DNA of 64,000 nucleotides. It comes from Cesiribacter sp. SM1. GTDB taxonomy: Bacteria > Bacteroidota > Bacteroidia > Cytophagales > Cyclobacteriaceae. Positions 27,674-35,039 of this stretch are shown piece after piece (within the stretch, counting starts at the first letter, position 1; each line of letters starts with the position of its first letter). The translations under genes were made by a program, and so were the position numbers. A model generated the notes under the pieces. That model made no database searches. It saw nothing but the letters and a program-made list of their open reading frames with translations, and was not told the DNA's origin. The DNA lies in NCBI RefSeq assembly GCF_020178975.1, contig NZ_JAHXBU010000093.1:124001-188000 (forward strand). The letters are read 5' to 3'.

Positions 27674-28738
27674 ATGAATGTAGATACCCAGAAAGTTCTC
27701 AAAACGCTAAATCCGCGTAAGGTGTGGATACCTGTGCTACTGGGCATAGGTATCGTGGTGGCCATGATGCTGTTCGACGATAACCTTACTGCCGATAAGT
27801 TACTCCTGATCTCCCATGCCGGCGGCGGCTCTATGCTGGCTGCCCTGCTCATTATTCTTTGCCGCGACCTGGGCTATATTTATCGCATTCGCATGCTCAC
27901 AGGCAAACAGCTGAGCTGGATGAGCAGCGTCTATGTGATTATCCTTTGGGAGTTTTCTTCGGCTGTAACGCCCTCTGTGGTGGGAGGAACAGCAGTAGCC
28001 ATCTTTATTCTGTATAAAGAAGGGATAAAGCTGGGGCAGTCCATTGCCTATGCCATGCTCTCGGCCATACTGGATAATATGTTTTTTGTGGTGGCGGCCC
28101 CAATTGCCCTGTTTCTTTCCGGTGGCCAGGCCTTTCCGCGGCTGGAGGCTGCTAACCTGCAGTTCGGAGGCAGCCTGGAGGTGCTCTTCTACATCAGCTA
28201 CGGACTTATTACGGTTTATACCCTTGTAATGGGCCTGGCGCTTTTCAGTAAACCCAGGGCTTTTAAGTGGTTGCTTATAAAGTTAACATCCATAGGGTTC
28301 TTGCGCCGCTGGCGCCATGGTGCTGTTAACAGGGGCAACGAAATTATTATGGCCTCACGTCAGCTGAAAGGCCGGGGCTGGGAGTACTGGGTAAAGATAA
28401 GTGTAGCAACCCTTTTTGTCTGGATTGCCCGCTATTTTACCCTTAATGCTGTAATCAGTGCGTTTGCCGATATGACGGTAAGCCAGCACCTGCTGATATT
28501 TGGCCGGCAAATTGTAATGTGGATCACCATGCTGATTTCCCCAACTCCCGGCAGCAGTGGCTTTGCCGAGGGCCTATTCCCCCAGTTCTTCAGTGTTTTC
28601 CTGGGCGATTACACCCTTATTGCCAACATTCTCTGGCGCATGGTTACCTATTATCCTTACCTGATCCTGGGTGCCCTGGTACTGCCCCGCTGGTTGCAGC
28701 GTGCGTTCTTAACCAAAAAGCCGGTAGAGGAAGCTTAA
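27674..28738 (+). CDS. Flippase-like (LPG synthase TM / UPF0104) integral membrane protein
   Basis: 354 residues with roughly eight hydrophobic membrane segments. It matches the flippase-like domain of the lysylphosphatidylglycerol synthase membrane part (YbhN/AglD group). Family signposts are ILWEFSSAVTPSVVGGTAVA and the C-terminal SPTPGSSGFAEGLF. The catalytic C-terminal domain of MprF is absent, so it is a stand-alone membrane unit that may move a lipid or lipid-linked molecule; the substrate is unknown. It starts immediately after the scpA stop. A palindrome follows the stop codon at 28742. Confidence 0.88.
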   Translation: MNVDTQKVLKTLNPRKVWIPVLLGIGIVVAMMLFDDNLTADKLLLISHAGGGSMLAALLIILCRDLGYIYRIRMLTGKQLSWMSSVYVIILWEFSSAVTPSVVGGTAVAIFILYKEGIKLGQSIAYAMLSAILDNMFFVVAAPIALFLSGGQAFPRLEAANLQFGGSLEVLFYISYGLITVYTLVMGLALFSKPRAFKWLLIKLTSIGFLRRWRHGAVNRGNEIIMASRQLKGRGWEYWVKISVATLFVWIARYFTLNAVISAFADMTVSQHLLIFGRQIVMWITMLISPTPGSSGFAEGLFPQFFSVFLGDYTLIANILWRMVTYYPYLILGALVLPRWLQRAFLTKKPVEEA

Positions 28739-28741
28739 TCC

Positions 28742-28759
28742 ATGTGCTAATTAGCACAT
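28742..28759. repeat. Perfect 18-base palindrome
   Basis: ATGTGCTAATTAGCACAT equals its own reverse complement. It lies 3 bases after the flippase-like gene stop and 37 bases before the ndk terminator. Without a T run it is not a typical terminator; an operator-like or hairpin role is possible. Confidence 0.7.
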
Positions 28760-28795
28760 TGTACTCCCATCACCGCTGCAGCAGGTTGCCGGATT

Positions 28796-28827
28796 AAAAA
28801 AAAAGAGCCAGCTTTTCAGCAGGCTCT
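28796..28827 (-). terminator. Intrinsic terminator of ndk
   Basis: Arms AGAGCC (28804-28809) and GGCTCT (28822-28827), with an A run at 28796-28804 that becomes a T run on the minus strand, 33 bases past the ndk stop. Confidence 0.8.
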
Positions 28828-28859
28828 TCATGTTCAGTAAGCTCGATCAGCAGGGCTGT

Positions 28860-29282
28860 TTAAACAAACATTTCTGTGCCGGCAAAAAAGAAGCTGCCTT
28901 CTATCTGGGCGTTCTCGTCAGAATCAGAACCGTGAACGGCATTTGCTTCAATAGACTTTGCAAACTTCTTGCGGATGGTGCCTTCTTCGGCCTGGGCAGG
29001 ATTGGTGGCACCAATCAGTTTACGGAAGTCAGCCACGGCATTATCTTTTTCCAGAACAGCTGCAACTATTTTGCCACCGCTCATATAGCGCTTCAGGTCG
29101 TTGTAGAAGGGGCGCTCTTTGTGTACTTCATAAAACTGGCCCGCACGCTCTTCAGTCAGCTTGGTCAGCTTCATGGCAACGATTTTAAAGCCAGCGTCTT
29201 CAATCATTTTAAGTATGGCACCGGTGTTGTTATCAGCAACGGCATCGGGCTTAATCATGGTAAATGTTCTGTTTCCAGCCAT
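28860..29282 (-). CDS. ndk: Nucleoside diphosphate kinase
   Basis: Balances NTP and dNTP pools by phosphate transfer through a phosphohistidine. 140 residues, the usual length. It begins [18 protein letters not shown]; the active-site histidine is H117 in [23 protein letters not shown] and [13 protein letters not shown] match the family. Complete, monocistronic, with its own terminator. A TATTTTTG box lies upstream. Confidence 0.97.
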   Translation of the reverse strand: MAGNRTFTMIKPDAVADNNTGAILKMIEDAGFKIVAMKLTKLTEERAGQFYEVHKERPFYNDLKRYMSGGKIVAAVLEKDNAVADFRKLIGATNPAQAEEGTIRKKFAKSIEANAVHGSDSDENAQIEGSFFFAGTEMFV

Positions 29283-29325
29283 GGAGGTCTTTGTTTTCAG
29301 TTAGCAGTATGGATTAAATTGCCCG

Positions 29326-29333
29326 CAAAAATA
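29326..29333 (-). promoter_or_regulatory. Possible -7 box (TATTTTTG) of ndk
   Basis: The minus strand reads TATTTTTG, matching TAnnTTTG, 43 bases before the ndk ATG. No clear -33 element. Confidence 0.35.
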
Positions 29334-29542
29334 ACAGTTTCTTCCTAAAAGGTACCTGATTTTAAAAATTTGTCAGCGGCAGTATGGCCTGCCAAAATTG
29401 TACCTGCCATTTTGTTAACTCATCTGTTATTTAGGCGGCTACTGTTTAAAGCCCGCACCAGCCAATTTTGTTTTCCGGTAAAATATATGCAGTTTTGCAG
29501 CTTATCTGAACAGTAGAGAAGGCTGACGTATATTGCCCAGTC

Positions 29543-30574
29543 ATGCAGCAAGTTTTAAATGCATTTAGGGAAGCCCTCAGCCTGCCAAGGCGGGTGGTTA
29601 TCACAACTCACCATAAGCCAGATGCCGATGCGTTGGGTTCATCGCTTGGGCTAGCCGGCTATCTGAAAAAGAAAGGGCACCATGTCTCGGTGATTTCCCC
29701 CACCGATTATCCTGCTTTTTTGGCCTGGATGAAAGGCAATGATGAGGTAATCATTTTCAATGAGGGAAATGAAGCCCGCTCGGCCCAGCTGGTTGCCGAT
29801 GCAGAGCTTATCTTTTGCCTTGATTTCTCCTCATTAGCCCGGATTAACGAACTCGGTGAACTTGTTCGCCAGTCGCCGGCAGAAAAGGTGCTGATTGACC
29901 ATCACCTGGAACCGGAAGATTTTGCCAAATATTCTTTCTGGACCACTGAGGCAGCCTCCACGGCAGAGCTGGTTTTCCAGCTTATCCTGGACCTGGGCGA
30001 TAAAGACCTTATTGATGCTGAAATAGCCGAGGCGCTGTATTCGGGCATCATGACAGATACCGGTTCCTTTAAACACCCCAGCACCACTGCGCGTACCCAC
30101 GAAATAGTGGCAGACCTCATTAGGGCCGGTGCCAATGTACATAAGGTAAGCAAGCTTGTTTATGATACCAACTCTCTGGAGCGCCTGCGCTTCCTGGGTT
30201 TTGCCTTGAGTGAAAAGCTTCAGGTCCTCACCGAGTACAACACTGCCTATATGGCCATATCAGCAGAAGAGCTTCAGCAGTACCAGTCTAAGACCGGCGA
30301 TACGGAAGGTCTGGTAAATTATGCGCTCTCTGTACAAGGTGTGGTGATGGCAGCGTTAATAGTAGAAAGGCAGGAGGCAATCAAGATTTCTTTCCGCTCT
30401 ATCGGTGAGTTTTCGGTAAATGCTTTTGCCAGGAATCATTTTGAGGGGGGCGGGCACAAAAACGCGGCGGGCGGTGTTTCATACCAGTCGCTGGAAGAAA
30501 CAGTGAATAAATTTGTATCGCTCCTGCCGCAGTACAAAGATCAATTACAAGCAAAAGTTTTAATTTACGAATAA
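29543..30574 (+). CDS. nrnA: DHH/DHHA1 phosphoesterase, NrnA-like (nanoRNase / pAp phosphatase)
   Basis: Degrades oligoribonucleotides of a few bases and 3'-phosphoadenosine 5'-phosphate in the cytoplasm. 343 residues. The DHH domain shows THHKPDADALGSSLGL, FCLDFSSLARI, the name-giving LIDHHLEP and a MTDTGSFKHPST motif. The C-terminal DHHA1 substrate domain ends with the glycine-rich FEGGGHKNAAGG. All metal-binding motifs are intact. It opens the plus-strand row that runs to secDF; the next gene starts 3 bases after its stop, so the first FKBP gene is co-transcribed. Confidence 0.93.
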   Translation: MQQVLNAFREALSLPRRVVITTHHKPDADALGSSLGLAGYLKKKGHHVSVISPTDYPAFLAWMKGNDEVIIFNEGNEARSAQLVADAELIFCLDFSSLARINELGELVRQSPAEKVLIDHHLEPEDFAKYSFWTTEAASTAELVFQLILDLGDKDLIDAEIAEALYSGIMTDTGSFKHPSTTARTHEIVADLIRAGANVHKVSKLVYDTNSLERLRFLGFALSEKLQVLTEYNTAYMAISAEELQQYQSKTGDTEGLVNYALSVQGVVMAALIVERQEAIKISFRSIGEFSVNAFARNHFEGGGHKNAAGGVSYQSLEETVNKFVSLLPQYKDQLQAKVLIYE

Positions 30575-30577
30575 CCA

Positions 30578-31501
30578 ATGTACAAATCTTTCTTAAAGGC
30601 CGGGCTGCTGTTAGCAGTTGCTGGTCTTGCAACTGCCTGTGGAGGCAACAAAGAACGTGAAGTTAGTGATGACTTAAAAACTCGTGAAAGCGGATTACAG
30701 TATAAGTTTTTCCGTGTAGGAGAAGAGGCAAATCCTGATAGCACCAAGTTCCTGGTAATGAACATCAGGGCAACAACCGGCAAAGACTCTGTGTTTTTTG
30801 ATACCCAGGAGAGGGGCATGGATGAGATAATGCCTGTTAACAACCCGCAGTTTAAAGGCATGCTTGCCGAAGGCATTAAAATGCTGCACCAGGGCGATAG
30901 CGCACTGATTGTAGTACCGGCAAATAACTTTTTCATTCAGACCATGGGCGCTCCTGTGCCTGCCGGTATCGATGAAAACAGTAAAATGAACTTCTACATT
31001 GGTGTAAAAGACGTTGTAGATGAGCAGGTTGCACAGCAAATTCAGATGGAAAGCATCCAGAAAATGCAGGCGAAAGCTGCCGGCCGTCAGAAAGAGCAGT
31101 TGCTGAAAGATGTACAGACCATTGATAAATACCTGGCAGAACACAGCATTGTGGCCGATACCACTGCTTCCGGTGTTCGTATTCAGGTAACAGAGCGTGG
31201 ATCTGGCGATAAGCCACAGCGCGGCGATAACCTGGTGGTGCACTACCGTGGCAAGGTGCTGGAAGGCGAGCAGTTTGATGCTTCTTACGACAGGAATGAG
31301 CCTTTTACCTTTGCCGTAGGACAGGGCATGGTAATTCCAGGCTGGGACGAAAGCCTGCTGGAGCTTCCAAAAGGCAGCAAGGCAACCATATTTATCCCTT
31401 CGCCACTGGCTTATGGTGAGCAGCAGCGCAGCGAGGTAATTAAGCCTAACTCTATTCTTGTTTTTGAGGTAGAGGTTTTAGATGTTCAGAAAAAGCAATA
31501 A
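30578..31501 (+). CDS. FKBP-type peptidyl-prolyl isomerase lipoprotein (two FKBP domains), copy 1
   Basis: 307 residues. The signal peptide ends ATAC, a lipobox, so it is membrane-anchored and probably assists folding of envelope proteins. An N-terminal degenerate FKBP-like region (about 40-155) includes MLHQGDSALIVVPANNFF. A helical linker (about 150-190, rich in Q, K and M) follows. The C-terminal canonical FKBP domain (about 190-307) has GDNLVVHYRGKVLEGEQFDAS, split across VVHYRGKVLEG and QFDASYDRN, then GMVIPGWDESLLELPKGSKA and PSPLAYGEQ. It lies 3 bases after nrnA. A terminator-like hairpin separates it from the second FKBP gene. Confidence 0.92.
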   Translation: MYKSFLKAGLLLAVAGLATACGGNKEREVSDDLKTRESGLQYKFFRVGEEANPDSTKFLVMNIRATTGKDSVFFDTQERGMDEIMPVNNPQFKGMLAEGIKMLHQGDSALIVVPANNFFIQTMGAPVPAGIDENSKMNFYIGVKDVVDEQVAQQIQMESIQKMQAKAAGRQKEQLLKDVQTIDKYLAEHSIVADTTASGVRIQVTERGSGDKPQRGDNLVVHYRGKVLEGEQFDASYDRNEPFTFAVGQGMVIPGWDESLLELPKGSKATIFIPSPLAYGEQQRSEVIKPNSILVFEVEVLDVQKKQ

Positions 31502-31520
31502 GCTTTTATTTAAATACGTT

Positions 31521-31556
31521 AATCCGGTGCAGCAAAAACTGCATCGGATTTTTTAT
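31521..31556 (+). terminator. Terminator-like hairpin between the two FKBP genes
   Basis: Arms AATCCGGTGCAG (31521-31532) and CTGCATCGGATT (31539-31550), one G-T pair, loop CAAAAA, then a T run. It ends only about 17 bases before the next start codon. Confidence 0.8.
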
Positions 31557-31572
31557 ATCATTATAATTGTAT

Positions 31573-32568
31573 ATGAAAAAGAGTTGGATAATCTGGAGCC
31601 TGCTGGGGCTCATGACTTTATTTGTGGCAGCCTGCAAGGATGATGATGAAGGACCAACAGAAATAGAAATTGCACAGGCTCGCCTGGAACAGCAGATCGT
31701 TGAAATTGAGTCCTTCCTGGCAGCCCAAAACATTAGTGCCGAAAAAGATTCCAGAGGCATTTTTCACCAGCCCCTGACCCTGAATCCCGAAGGTGAGCTT
31801 ATTGAGGAGGGCGATGTGGCACTGGTAAATTATAAAATCAGCAGGCTGGATGGCACCCTTATCGGGCAGTCGGAGCCGGGTAACCCCGAGCTTATTACCT
31901 ACTCTCCAAACAGAAGGTATTTCCCTATTGCCATTCGCTATGGTCTGGAAGATGTGCGGGTGGGAGAAACCCACCGCTACTATGTGCCCTCCGGATTCGG
32001 CTACACTTCTATCAACAAGAGTTATACCGATGGGGAGCGTTACCTGGAGTTTAGCAACCTTATACTGGAAATGGAAATTGTGGGTGTGTACCACTCGCTG
32101 CAGGAGATTTACGATGCAGAGCAGGCCGATATACAAGCATGGCTGCAGGCAGAAGGCAGAACGGCCGAAGAACTGGCAGGCGGCCTGCACAAAATAGTGC
32201 TAACAGAAGGTACTGGAGAAGCACCTGTTAACGGCGACAGTGTATTCGTTTACTACAAAGGGTATTTTCTTGATGGACAGGTATTTGATGAGAATACAAG
32301 CGGTGCAGGATTTGATGTTAAGCTGGGTACAACTTCCCTGGTAACAGGCTTTACACAGGCGCTTAGAACCATGGTGGTAGGCGAAAAGTCACTCTTTATT
32401 CTGCCATCATCCCTTGCGTATGGTACCGGCCAAACAACCGGAGGTGCTTTTGTTTTGCCACGCCAGGATCTGGCCAGCTTTAAAGAGAAAGGCTTTTTGA
32501 AAGACGCTAGCGCTGTACCACCATTTAGTACGCTTATTTTCGAAATTGAAATGCTGAGCAAGAAATGA
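31573..32568 (+). CDS. FKBP-type peptidyl-prolyl isomerase lipoprotein (two FKBP domains), copy 2
   Basis: 331 residues from the ATG at 31573; the TTG at 31567 is two codons earlier. The signal peptide ends FVAAC, a lipobox, followed by KDDDE. Two FKBP-like domains: the first about 55-180 (GDVALVNYKISRLDG, YVPSGFGYTS), the second about 205-331 (GDSVFVYYKGYFLDGQVFDEN, split as VYYKGYFLDG and QVFDEN, then LPSSLAYGTGQ). The second has an insert, GAFVLPRQDLASFKEKGFLK, near the usual loop before the last strand. It shares domain layout, but not close sequence, with copy 1. Its stop overlaps the rdgB start by four bases (ATGA), indicating coupling. Confidence 0.9.
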   Translation: MKKSWIIWSLLGLMTLFVAACKDDDEGPTEIEIAQARLEQQIVEIESFLAAQNISAEKDSRGIFHQPLTLNPEGELIEEGDVALVNYKISRLDGTLIGQSEPGNPELITYSPNRRYFPIAIRYGLEDVRVGETHRYYVPSGFGYTSINKSYTDGERYLEFSNLILEMEIVGVYHSLQEIYDAEQADIQAWLQAEGRTAEELAGGLHKIVLTEGTGEAPVNGDSVFVYYKGYFLDGQVFDENTSGAGFDVKLGTTSLVTGFTQALRTMVVGEKSLFILPSSLAYGTGQTTGGAFVLPRQDLASFKEKGFLKDASAVPPFSTLIFEIEMLSKK

Positions 32569-33146
32569 GAATCTGCTTCGCTACCAATAACAAAAAGAAA
32601 CTGGAGGAAATAAAGAGCTGGCTGGGCCCTGAGTGGGAGGTGCTAAGCCTGGAAGCCATAGGCTGTCAGGAAGAGCTGCCCGAAACCGGCGAAACCCTTG
32701 AAGCCAACTCTGCACAAAAAGCCGTATATGTGTGGGAGCATTATGGCATACCCTGCTTTGCCGACGATACAGGCCTGGAAGTAGAAGCCCTGGGTGGTGA
32801 GCCCGGGGTATACTCTGCCCGCTATGCCGGCGACCACCGCAGCAACGAAGATAATATGCAGCTGCTGTTGCAAAAGCTGCAGTGGCAGCAAAACAGGGCT
32901 GCGCGCTTTCGTACTGTGCTTACCTATATTTCTGAAAAGGGGCAGCATCAGTTTGAGGGAGAAGTGCGTGGTACTATCATAGAAAAGGCAAGGGGAGAGA
33001 GGGGCTTTGGCTACGATCCGCTCTTTGTGCCCGATGGACATAACAGAACCTTTGCTGAAATGCCGCTGGAAGAAAAAAATACGATGAGCCACAGGGCCAG
33101 GGCTATGAAAAAACTGGTTGATTTTCTGAAGCAGAACACTAATTAG
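32565..33146 (+). CDS. rdgB: dITP/XTP pyrophosphatase (Ham1/RdgB family)
   Basis: Removes non-canonical purine triphosphates from the nucleotide pool. 193 residues. It begins MRICFATNNKKKLEEIKSWL; the substrate and metal motif is CFADDTGLEVEALGGEPGVY, then SARYAG. Further motifs are ERGFGYDPLFVP and MSHRARAMKKL. Complete. It overlaps the upstream FKBP gene by four bases and is followed 15 bases later by udk, so these genes share a transcript. Confidence 0.96.
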   Translation: MRICFATNNKKKLEEIKSWLGPEWEVLSLEAIGCQEELPETGETLEANSAQKAVYVWEHYGIPCFADDTGLEVEALGGEPGVYSARYAGDHRSNEDNMQLLLQKLQWQQNRAARFRTVLTYISEKGQHQFEGEVRGTIIEKARGERGFGYDPLFVPDGHNRTFAEMPLEEKNTMSHRARAMKKLVDFLKQNTN

Positions 33147-33161
33147 GTTAATTTTGCCCGA

Positions 33162-33779
33162 ATGAAAAAGCCGTACATAGTAGGAATAACAGGAGGTAGT
33201 GCTTCGGGTAAAACCTATTTCTTGCGTGAGTTGCTCCAGAATTTCACTCCCTCGGAGGTTTGTCTTGTTTCGCAGGATAACTACTACAGGCCACGCCACG
33301 AGCAGCCTGTTGATGAAAACGGTATCAAGAACTTCGATACTCCCTATTCTATAGACCACGAACTGTACGCACAGGACCTTATTGCCCTAAAGGAAGGACG
33401 CAGCGTTGTTCGCCAGGAATATACTTTCAATAACCCCAATGCGGTACCCAAGCAGCTGGAGTTTCATCCGGCGCCGGTAATTGTGGTAGAGGGGATCTTT
33501 GTTTTTTATTTTCCGGAGCTTACCCGCCACCTCGATCTGAAGGTTTTTATTGAGGCAGAGGAGCATATAAAGCTAAGCAGGCGTATTGTGCGCGATAAAG
33601 TGGAGCGGGGCTACGACCTGGAAGATGTGCTCTACCGCTATGAGCGGCATGTTGCCCCTACCTACAACAAATATATAAAGCCCTTCAGGAGCGATGCCGA
33701 CCTGGTTGTGCCCAATAACCACGGTTTTGATAATGCCCTTGAGGTGATCACTACATTTATAAAGTCTAAGCTGCCATGA
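33162..33779 (+). CDS. udk: Uridine kinase
   Basis: Phosphorylates uridine and cytidine in pyrimidine salvage. 205 residues. The Walker A motif is GGSASGKTYF near residue 10. Further motifs are SQDNYYRPR, NFDTPYSIDHELY, VVEGIFVFYFPEL and the lid RRIVRDKVERGYDLEDVLYRY. Complete, slightly shorter than the E. coli enzyme. The stop overlaps the next start (ATGA), so it is translationally coupled with the KtrA-type gene. Confidence 0.93.
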   Translation: MKKPYIVGITGGSASGKTYFLRELLQNFTPSEVCLVSQDNYYRPRHEQPVDENGIKNFDTPYSIDHELYAQDLIALKEGRSVVRQEYTFNNPNAVPKQLEFHPAPVIVVEGIFVFYFPELTRHLDLKVFIEAEEHIKLSRRIVRDKVERGYDLEDVLYRYERHVAPTYNKYIKPFRSDADLVVPNNHGFDNALEVITTFIKSKLP

Positions 33780-34468
33780 TTAACCGCTTTGCCGTAATAG
33801 GCCTGGGCCAGTTTGGTATGTCTATAGCCCGCACCCTGGCTGCCCGGGGTGCCGAGGTACTGGCCATTGATCTGCTGCTGGATAAAGTAGAGTTTGTGAA
33901 AGATGAGGTAGCCCATGCCGTAGCCATGGACACTACGGATGTTAAGGCCCTGATGGCACAAAATATTCAGGATATGGATGCGGTGGTGGTGGCCATAGGT
34001 GAGAATTTTGAAGGCCTGCTTCTTACTACGGTGCTGCTGCAGGACCTGGGGGTTAAACGCATTATTGCCCGTGCCGCTTCAACGCAGCAGCGCATGATCC
34101 TGGAAAAAATGGGGGTAAGCGAAATACTATCGCCGGAAGAAACAGTAGGCAAAACAGTAGCTGAAACGCTGCTGCACCCCAACATGAAATCGTTCCTGCC
34201 CCTTGCCGACGATTACGAGATTGTAGAGATACAAACGCCCAAGCGTGTGGTGAACAGAACCGTGCGCGAAATTGGCCTGCGGCAAAAATACAACCTTAAC
34301 CTCATTACCGTTAAGCGTGTTTTTGAAGAAGAACGCGATGGCCGGGTTACCGAGGTAGAACACATCATTGGCGTGCCCCAGGGCGATACGGTTTTGTACG
34401 ATTCTGACATTATGATCTTGCTTGGAAAAGAGCAGGACGTAAATAAATTTATGGAAGTGAACAAATAA
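33776..34468 (+). CDS. KtrA/TrkA-type potassium channel regulatory subunit (RCK)
   Basis: Cytoplasmic gating ring subunit of a Ktr/Trk potassium uptake system. 230 residues: an N-terminal RCK Rossmann domain (about 1-140) with FAVIGLGQFGMSIA, matching GxGxxG and followed by an acidic residue at LAIDL, then a C-terminal RCK_C domain (about 145-225) with RTVREIGLRQKYNL and VLYDSDIMILLG. The membrane partner (KtrB/TrkH) is not in the window. Its start overlaps the udk stop by four bases; pairing with udk is unusual and may only reflect operon packing. Confidence 0.92.
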   Translation: MINRFAVIGLGQFGMSIARTLAARGAEVLAIDLLLDKVEFVKDEVAHAVAMDTTDVKALMAQNIQDMDAVVVAIGENFEGLLLTTVLLQDLGVKRIIARAASTQQRMILEKMGVSEILSPEETVGKTVAETLLHPNMKSFLPLADDYEIVEIQTPKRVVNRTVREIGLRQKYNLNLITVKRVFEEERDGRVTEVEHIIGVPQGDTVLYDSDIMILLGKEQDVNKFMEVNK

Positions 34469-34544
34469 GCCTGCTTTAGGTGTTCTTTCTCAAAATTCTT
34501 ATACTTTTGTAATTGATTTGCGCCAAAGATTAGCGAAGAAGGGC

Positions 34545-34910
34545 ATGATAAGCTGGTTTTGTAAACATAAAACATTCGTACACCGCCTGCCGGTGTTGAT
34601 GGCCTTGCTGGCAGGGCTTATGTTTACGGCTATGCCTGCCGGTAAAACACTGGCCTTTGGTGCTGCACCCCTGCAGAAAGAGCAGGTGCAAAAGTCAGCA
34701 ACAGGCGAAGAACTTCCTGTGTTCGAACCGGGCTTTTCTGCCCTGGCCCAGGTAGCGCCGCTGCAGATCTTCTTCTATCAGCCGGCCATTGTACCGGTTA
34801 TCATTCCTCTTGTAGAAATAGTTGAGCAGGCACCGGCCAATGTTCCGGACCTGGTAAATAGCTATCGTCGTACGCTCTTTAGGCGAATTATCTCGCCCAA
34901 CGCCCCCTAA
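34545..34910 (+). CDS. Small exported protein of unknown function upstream of secDF
   Basis: 121 residues from the ATG at 34545 (a TTG at 34518 is also in frame). A basic start is followed by one hydrophobic segment, LPVLMALLAGLMFTAMPAG, ending at a possible signal-peptidase site near LAFGA. The remainder is proline- and valine-rich, with IFFYQPAIVPVIIPLVEIVEQ and a basic end, YRRTLFRRIISPNAP. I do not recognise the family. It lies between the ktrA-type gene and secDF on the same strand. Base composition and third-position use look like real coding sequence, but no homologue can be named. Confidence 0.6.
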   Translation: MISWFCKHKTFVHRLPVLMALLAGLMFTAMPAGKTLAFGAAPLQKEQVQKSATGEELPVFEPGFSALAQVAPLQIFFYQPAIVPVIIPLVEIVEQAPANVPDLVNSYRRTLFRRIISPNAP

Positions 34911-35039
34911 GTACTTGTTTGCCTGCCCCAGAGGCTTACCCGGATGCACCGTTTCCGGCGTAGGTGCCGGATCTGTTGTTCCCGGCCTGTGTGCTCTATA
35001 TTCTAAAATGTAACCCTTACTATTTCTATACTTTAATTC

